From a bacterium (GTDB lineage: Bacteria; Patescibacteriota; Minisyncoccia; Minisyncoccales; JANBVM01), in contig JAUUXB010000005.1 of NCBI GenBank assembly GCA_030588745.1, forward strand, positions 1-44,465: a stretch of DNA of 44,465 bases, written 5' to 3'. The notes below the pieces were generated by a model. It was not told where the DNA came from, did not search any database, and was given only the letters and a program-made list of their open reading frames with translations. Positions 40,387 through 44,465 of the stretch are shown here, one piece after another (the first letter of the stretch is position 1; every line of letters begins with the position of its first letter). Position numbers and translations under genes: made by a program.

Positions 40387-41248
40387 AGAAAAGTGGTTTT
40401 GCGAGGAAATTGCTCTTGGGAAAAGAGCGGGCAAAATCAAACATTGTTTTTCTATTGATAAAGTTGTTTTTAAAGGAAAAACTAATTTTCAAAATGTTCT
40501 AATCTTTGACAATAAGCTTTATAAAAGAGTATTGTGTCTTGATAAAATAGTTCAGTTTTCAGAACTGGACGGATTTATTTATCATGAGATGATTACTCAT
40601 CCAACATTATTTTCTCATCTGAAACCTGAAAACATTTTAATTATTGGAGGAGGAGACGGCGGTGTTTTAATGGAAGTTTTAAAGCACAATGTTAAGAAAG
40701 TTGATTTGGTTGAGATAGATAAAGAAATTATTGAGCTTTCTAAAAAATACCTTAAGTTTGTTTGTAAAAAAAGCTTTTTTGATAAAAGAGTAAAAATCCA
40801 CAACACAAAAGGAGAAAAGTTCATAATGGACTATATTGATTATTATGACGTAGTTATTCTTGACTGCACCAATCCTAAACCAGAAGGTCTTTCATCTGAG
40901 CTTTATTCAACAGAATTTTACAAACAAGTTTCAAGAGCATTAAAAAAAGATGGAATTATAATTACACTTGGTGCTTCTTTTTTGGATTTCGACACTTTTA
41001 TTAAAAAAACCTTTGAAAGAATAAAAAAGGTTTTTCAATTTGCTGCAATTTATAGATTTACAATGCCTTCTTATCATTGCGGTCAGTATTCATTTATTGC
41101 TGGTTCAAAGAAAGTAAATCTGGCCAGTGTTGATTTTAAAGAAATCGAACAAAGATTTAAAAAAATATCAAAAAAACATAAATTCAGTTATTATTCTCCA
41201 GAGATTCATAAATCTAGCATGATATTACCTAAAAACTGGCAGTTATGA
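40373..41248 (+). CDS. speE: Spermidine synthase-type aminopropyltransferase
   Basis: The protein has 291 residues. The N-terminal strand region and LDKIVQFSELDGFIYHEM (56-73) are followed by IIGGGDGGVLMEVLKH (90-105) for decarboxylated SAM binding, DLVEIDKEIIELSKKYL, DVVILDCTNPKPEGLSSELYS with the catalytic Asp, and MPSYHCGQYSFIAGSK. It transfers an aminopropyl group to putrescine, agmatine or a similar amine in the cytosol. No ornithine or arginine decarboxylase gene is in the window, so the acceptor is unknown. CTNPKP differs from the usual DSTDP, which may change acceptor choice. It overlaps the genes on both sides. Confidence 0.92.
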   Translation: MLTSKEKWFCEEIALGKRAGKIKHCFSIDKVVFKGKTNFQNVLIFDNKLYKRVLCLDKIVQFSELDGFIYHEMITHPTLFSHLKPENILIIGGGDGGVLMEVLKHNVKKVDLVEIDKEIIELSKKYLKFVCKKSFFDKRVKIHNTKGEKFIMDYIDYYDVVILDCTNPKPEGLSSELYSTEFYKQVSRALKKDGIIITLGASFLDFDTFIKKTFERIKKVFQFAAIYRFTMPSYHCGQYSFIAGSKKVNLASVDFKEIEQRFKKISKKHKFSYYSPEIHKSSMILPKNWQL

Positions 41249-42222
41249 AAATAGTTATTTTTGGAAAAGGAAGGATAGGAAAAGCAGTAAAATATTATTT
41301 GAAAAAACTAAACCTTGATATAAAGGTTGGTTTTTTTAATACTGAGAAAGATGTAAAAGATTGTGATTTGCTAATTTCTGCTTTGCCTGGTGATGCTGGT
41401 GAGTTGGCTTTGGAATTAGCTTTGAAATATAGAAAAAATCTAATTGATATTGCTGATTTAGACTATGAGTTTTATTTGAAAAATAAAAACAATATTAGAA
41501 AAGCAGGAATTTTAGTCATTCCTTTTGCCGGGTTTTCTCCAGGACTTGTTAATTTTATATGCGGTAGGGAAGTGAAAGAAAACAAAGTTAAAGAAGTTGA
41601 AATTTCAGCAGGAAGTTTGTCAAAAGAAAAAGATTCTTTTCCGTTTTTATGGTGTTTTGAAGATTTAATAGAAGGCCATCAATTAAAAGTAACTTTAGTT
41701 AAAAATGGAAAAAAGATTAAAAAACCTGCTTTTTCTGATTATAAAAAACAAAAAATTGAAAAACTTGATGCTGAGTCATATTTAGCTGAAGGGTTGGGAT
41801 CTTTAATAGACAATTTAAAGGTTAAGAATATGACATATAGGATTATTAGGAATATAGGGTTCTATGAGTTTTTTAAATCTTTAGAAAATCAAAGTTTGTT
41901 GAATGAGAAAAACATTGAATCAACGCAAAGAAAATTAGAGTCTAGAAAACAAGATAATTTAACAATAGGAGTAATCAAGATCAAAACTGATAAAAAAGAA
42001 ATTATTTGGAAAATGAAAGCATTTTCAAAAGAAACGGAATTACTGAATTCAATGCAAAAAATAACAGCTGTTTTTCCAGCAATATTAGTAAAAGAAATAT
42101 TAGAAGGAAATATTATTCAGAAAGGATTAGTCTTTCTAGAGGAATTAGGGCAAAACAAGGATTTATTTAAAAAAATTATATCTCAAATCAAAAAACAAAT
42201 TTTTTTAACCCGTACCATTTAG
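41245..42222 (+). CDS. Saccharopine dehydrogenase-like oxidoreductase
   Basis: The protein has 325 residues. The Rossmann start IVIFGKGRIGKAVKYYL has GKGRIG. CDLLISALPGDAGELALELA and NLIDIADLDYEFY match the saccharopine dehydrogenase/homospermidine synthase superfamily, as does PFAGFSPGLVNFI (the GLxPG loop). The C-terminal domain is shorter than in saccharopine reductases. Within a polyamine operon it may be a carboxyspermidine-type or lysine-forming dehydrogenase that couples an amine to a semialdehyde, but the partner carboxyspermidine decarboxylase is not seen here. It is the last gene before the operon terminator and overlaps speE by 4 nt. Confidence 0.75.
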   Translation: MKIVIFGKGRIGKAVKYYLKKLNLDIKVGFFNTEKDVKDCDLLISALPGDAGELALELALKYRKNLIDIADLDYEFYLKNKNNIRKAGILVIPFAGFSPGLVNFICGREVKENKVKEVEISAGSLSKEKDSFPFLWCFEDLIEGHQLKVTLVKNGKKIKKPAFSDYKKQKIEKLDAESYLAEGLGSLIDNLKVKNMTYRIIRNIGFYEFFKSLENQSLLNEKNIESTQRKLESRKQDNLTIGVIKIKTDKKEIIWKMKAFSKETELLNSMQKITAVFPAILVKEILEGNIIQKGLVFLEELGQNKDLFKKIISQIKKQIFLTRTI

Positions 42223-42283
42223 TTTGCGCTCTGTACGTGGGATAATGATGAATGGCGAAAATATCAAAATTCTATCTTAATTT

Positions 42284-42314
42284 ATAGAAAGAGCTTGCTC
42301 TTCTATTTTTTTTT
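42284..42314 (+). terminator. Terminator of the polyamine operon
   Basis: ATAGAAAGAGC (42284-42294) pairs with GCTCTTCTAT (42297-42306) with one bulged A, followed by nine T. It sits only about 20 nt before the secA start. Confidence 0.85.
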
Positions 42315-42323
42315 ATTTAAGAT
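42295..42323 (+). promoter_or_regulatory. Possible secA promoter overlapping the terminator
   Basis: TTGCTC (42295-42300), 17 nt, TAAGAT (42318-42323). The start near 42330 would give an almost leaderless secA mRNA (ATG 42333). The -35 lies in the terminator loop and stem. A weaker extended -10 candidate, TGGGATAAT (42238-42246), would place the terminator in the secA leader instead. Confidence 0.35.
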
Positions 42324-42332
42324 GAATAAATT

Positions 42333-44369
42333 ATGTCAATTTTAAATAAGTTTTTTGGTGACCCGAATGCAAAATACTTGAAAAAACTAGAACCGCTTGT
42401 AAAAAAAATAAATTCCCTTGAAAAAGAATTTCAGGGGTTTTCTAATGAAAAGCTGAAAGAAAAAACTACTGAGTTCAAGCAAAGATTAAAAAAAGGCGAA
42501 ACTTTAAATGATATTTTATCAGGAGCTTTTGCTTTGGTAAGAGAAGCATCAAAAAGAACTTTGAACCAGCGCCATTATGATGTTCAATTGGTTGGGGGAA
42601 TTGCTCTTCATCAGGGAAAAATTGCTGAAATGAAAACAGGAGAAGGAAAAACTTTAGCAGCAACCCTTCCTTTATACTTAAATGCTTTAAAAGGAAAAGG
42701 AGCTCATTTAGTTACTGTTAATGATTATTTAGCTAGGCGTGATACTGTTTGGATGGGTCAGATTTTCCACGTATTAGGATTAAGTGTTGGTTGCTTAAAT
42801 CATCAGCAATCATTTATATATGATCCCGAATACAAAAAGCCGGAAGAGGAAGAAGAAAAATTAAGAGATGAGCTTGGTGGTTTTTTCGTTGTTGAGGATT
42901 TTTTAAGACCATGCGAAAGAAAACAGGCCTACCAAGCTGATATTCCCTATGGAACAAACAATGAGTTTGGATTCGATTATTTAAGGGATAATATGGTTTA
43001 TGCTTTAGATCAGCGCGTACAACGTGATTTTAATTTTGCAATCATTGATGAAATTGACTCAATTTTAATTGATGAAGCCAGAACTCCTTTGATTATTTCA
43101 GCTCCTGACGTAGAAAGCTCAAAGTGGTACAAAGATTTTGCAAGAATAATTCCCAGACTAGATTCAAAAACTGATTATGAGATTGATGAAAAAAGAAAGG
43201 TTGCTACTTTGACCGAGAAGGGAATTGATAAGATTGAAAAGATTTTAGGGATGAAAAATATTTATGAGGAGAGGGGAATTAGATATTTACGTCATTTAGA
43301 GCAAGCATTAAGAGCCCAGGCTTTGTTTAAAAAAGACAGGGATTATGTTGTTAAAGAAGGACAAATTATTATTGTCGATGAATTTACTGGAAGGTTAATG
43401 CCTGGCAGGCGTTGGTCAAGAGGGCTTCATCAGGCAATAGAAGCAAAGGAAGGATTAGAAGTGCGGCCTGAATCTTTAACTTTAGCATCTATTACTTTTC
43501 AGAATCTTTTTAGAATGTACAAGAAACTAGCTGGAATGACAGGAACTGCTGTAACTTCAGCTGAAGAGTTTGAAAAAGTCTATAATTTAGAAACAGTTGT
43601 TATTCCAACAAACAAGCCCTTAATTAGAAAAGCTTTGACTGATAAGATTTATAAGTCAGAGAGCGTAAAATACAAAGCAATAGTAAAGGAGATTGAAAAA
43701 AGAAATAAATCAGGACAACCAGTATTAGTGGGAACTCGTTCTATTGAAAAGAATGAATATTTAGGAAATCTGCTTCAAAAACAAGGAATAAAACATCAGA
43801 TTTTAAATGCTAAAAACCATGAAAAAGAAGGTCAGATTATTGCCCAGGCAGGAAAACTTAATGCTGTAACAATTGCTACTAATATGGCAGGCAGAGGGGT
43901 TGATATAGTTTTAGGAGGAAATCCACTCAATGAAAATGAATCTAAAAAAATAAAAGAATTAGGAGGGCTTCATGTTATTGGAACTGAAAGACATGAAGCA
44001 AGACGCATTGATAATCAGCTGCGGGGAAGATCAGGAAGACAGGGTGATTCTGGTTCAAGCCAATTCTTCTTGTCTTTGGAAGATGATTTAATGAGAGTTT
44101 TTGGAGGAGAAAGATTGAAAAACTTAATAACAAAATTAAATCTTCCAGAAGACCAGCCAATTGAAGCTAATTTGGTTTCAAAAGCATTAGAAGATGCCCA
44201 ATCAAGAATTGAAGGAATGAATTTTGATTTAAGAAAACATGTTTTAGAGTATGACGATGTAATAAACAAGCACCGTGATGTAGTTTATAAAAAAAGAAAA
44301 GAGGTTTTGGGGAAGACTGATGAAAAACAAATAAAACCATTTATTTTAGAGATTTTCGAAAATCCCTGA
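42333..44369 (+). CDS. secA: Preprotein translocase ATPase SecA, frame truncated
   Basis: The visible protein has 678 residues, whereas SecA normally has 800-950. SecA drives secreted proteins through SecYEG. NBD1 has [20 protein letters not shown] (87-106) with Walker A and [18 protein letters not shown] with the DEAD-like box; [20 protein letters not shown] and [20 protein letters not shown] follow; NBD2 has [29 protein letters not shown] and [19 protein letters not shown]. The scaffold helix starts ([20 protein letters not shown]), then the frame stops at TGA-TAA (44367-44372) early in the helical wing domain. An acidic insert ([13 protein letters not shown]) is as in candidate-phyla SecA. 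All motor parts are intact, so this is either recent decay, a split gene or a sequencing/assembly error. Confidence 0.85.
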   Translation: MSILNKFFGDPNAKYLKKLEPLVKKINSLEKEFQGFSNEKLKEKTTEFKQRLKKGETLNDILSGAFALVREASKRTLNQRHYDVQLVGGIALHQGKIAEMKTGEGKTLAATLPLYLNALKGKGAHLVTVNDYLARRDTVWMGQIFHVLGLSVGCLNHQQSFIYDPEYKKPEEEEEKLRDELGGFFVVEDFLRPCERKQAYQADIPYGTNNEFGFDYLRDNMVYALDQRVQRDFNFAIIDEIDSILIDEARTPLIISAPDVESSKWYKDFARIIPRLDSKTDYEIDEKRKVATLTEKGIDKIEKILGMKNIYEERGIRYLRHLEQALRAQALFKKDRDYVVKEGQIIIVDEFTGRLMPGRRWSRGLHQAIEAKEGLEVRPESLTLASITFQNLFRMYKKLAGMTGTAVTSAEEFEKVYNLETVVIPTNKPLIRKALTDKIYKSESVKYKAIVKEIEKRNKSGQPVLVGTRSIEKNEYLGNLLQKQGIKHQILNAKNHEKEGQIIAQAGKLNAVTIATNMAGRGVDIVLGGNPLNENESKKIKELGGLHVIGTERHEARRIDNQLRGRSGRQGDSGSSQFFLSLEDDLMRVFGGERLKNLITKLNLPEDQPIEANLVSKALEDAQSRIEGMNFDLRKHVLEYDDVINKHRDVVYKKRKEVLGKTDEKQIKPFILEIFENP

Positions 44370-44372
44370 TAA

Positions 44373-44465
44373 AAAGAACACGATTATGAGAAAAAAGAAA
44401 TAGAATTTGTATAAGAAAACATGGTTAATATTATACGAACCCTTTATTTTATATTGTTGGATATG
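44373..44465 (+). pseudogene. In-frame SecA scaffold remnant after the stops
   Basis: In the same frame as secA the sequence reads KEHDYEKKEIEFV, a TAA (44412-44414), then ENMVNIIRTLYFILLDM to the window edge. This follows the SecA scaffold segment that reads, in E. coli, YQRKEEVVGAEMMRHFEKG and then the LQTLDSLW strand. About 75-100 codons of the wing domain between the first stop and this segment are missing. The end of the gene is outside the window. Confidence 0.65.

Noticed and set aside
44367-44372. Alternative genetic code (UGA as Gly or Trp) to explain the secA stop
   Set aside because: TAA follows directly, and TGA ends many other genes at sensible places, for example the genes ending at 9867 and 10979.
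1-44465. tRNA, rRNA, tmRNA, RNase P RNA, insertion sequences, CRISPR arrays, replication origin
   Set aside because: All intergenic stretches are short and accounted for above; none shows a cloverleaf with CCA stem, a transposase, a repeat array or a DnaA-box cluster.

Overview
The window looks like the chromosome of a very AT-rich bacterium with a compact, overlapping gene layout. It uses the standard genetic code, since TAA, TAG and TGA all act as stops. Low GC, ATGA-type gene overlaps, an almost complete lack of Shine-Dalgarno sequences, a repetitive secreted surface protein and a SecA of candidate-phyla type suggest a Patescibacteria/Parcubacteria (CPR) genome. That assignment is inference; no rRNA gene or other universal marker suited to placement is present.

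Layout. Positions 1-2805 hold the 3' part of a large Ser/Thr/Ala-rich surface protein built of tandem modules, closed by a bidirectional terminator and facing a minus-strand glycosyltransferase. A strong promoter near 4214-4241 then opens a long plus-strand locus (4287-29577) for a surface polysaccharide or glycoconjugate. It encodes a short nucleotide-sugar dehydrogenase, two sugar epimerase/dehydratase-type SDRs, two polysaccharide deacetylases, a FemAB-like acyltransferase, a DegT-like aminotransferase, six GT4-type and one GT2 glycosyltransferase, seven methyltransferases (one FkbM, one with a zinc ribbon, one fused to a ParB-like domain), two radical SAM/SPASM proteins, an asparagine synthase-type amidotransferase and a small EamA-like transporter. 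Gene debris (a decayed glycosyltransferase, a possible UDP-GlcNAc 2-epimerase tail, several truncated starts) lies between 13.7 and 28.3 kb, so this locus is reshuffled often. The membrane steps follow: a Wzx-type flippase and a polyisoprenyl-phosphate sugar transferase on the minus strand (29591-32148), then, from a divergent promoter, an O-antigen-ligase-like protein with TPRs and a secreted metallopeptidase with a peptidoglycan-binding domain.

From 36 kb the content turns to housekeeping: a cytidylyltransferase-like protein, murB, a 58-residue protamine-like protein made almost only of Arg, Lys and Thr, a ribosome hibernation factor, a polyamine operon (speD, a BpsA-like branched polyamine synthase, speE, a saccharopine-dehydrogenase-like protein) and secA. 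The secA frame stops inside the helical wing domain, although scaffold-domain sequence follows in the same frame.

The most interesting signals are non-coding. The speD leader can form a three-way junction plus a pseudoknot that spans the start codon, which is the geometry of a translational riboswitch. The murB leader has three copies of the start-codon sequence (two direct, one inverted) that allow two exclusive hairpins. A promoter-terminator pair at 35939-36049 seems to encode a small RNA of about 76 nt. A divergent promoter at 32155-32205 shares one palindromic -35 box and places both transcription starts at the start codons. The protamine-like gene, hibernation factor and polyamine operon sit side by side and may form a nucleic-acid-compaction or dormancy block.
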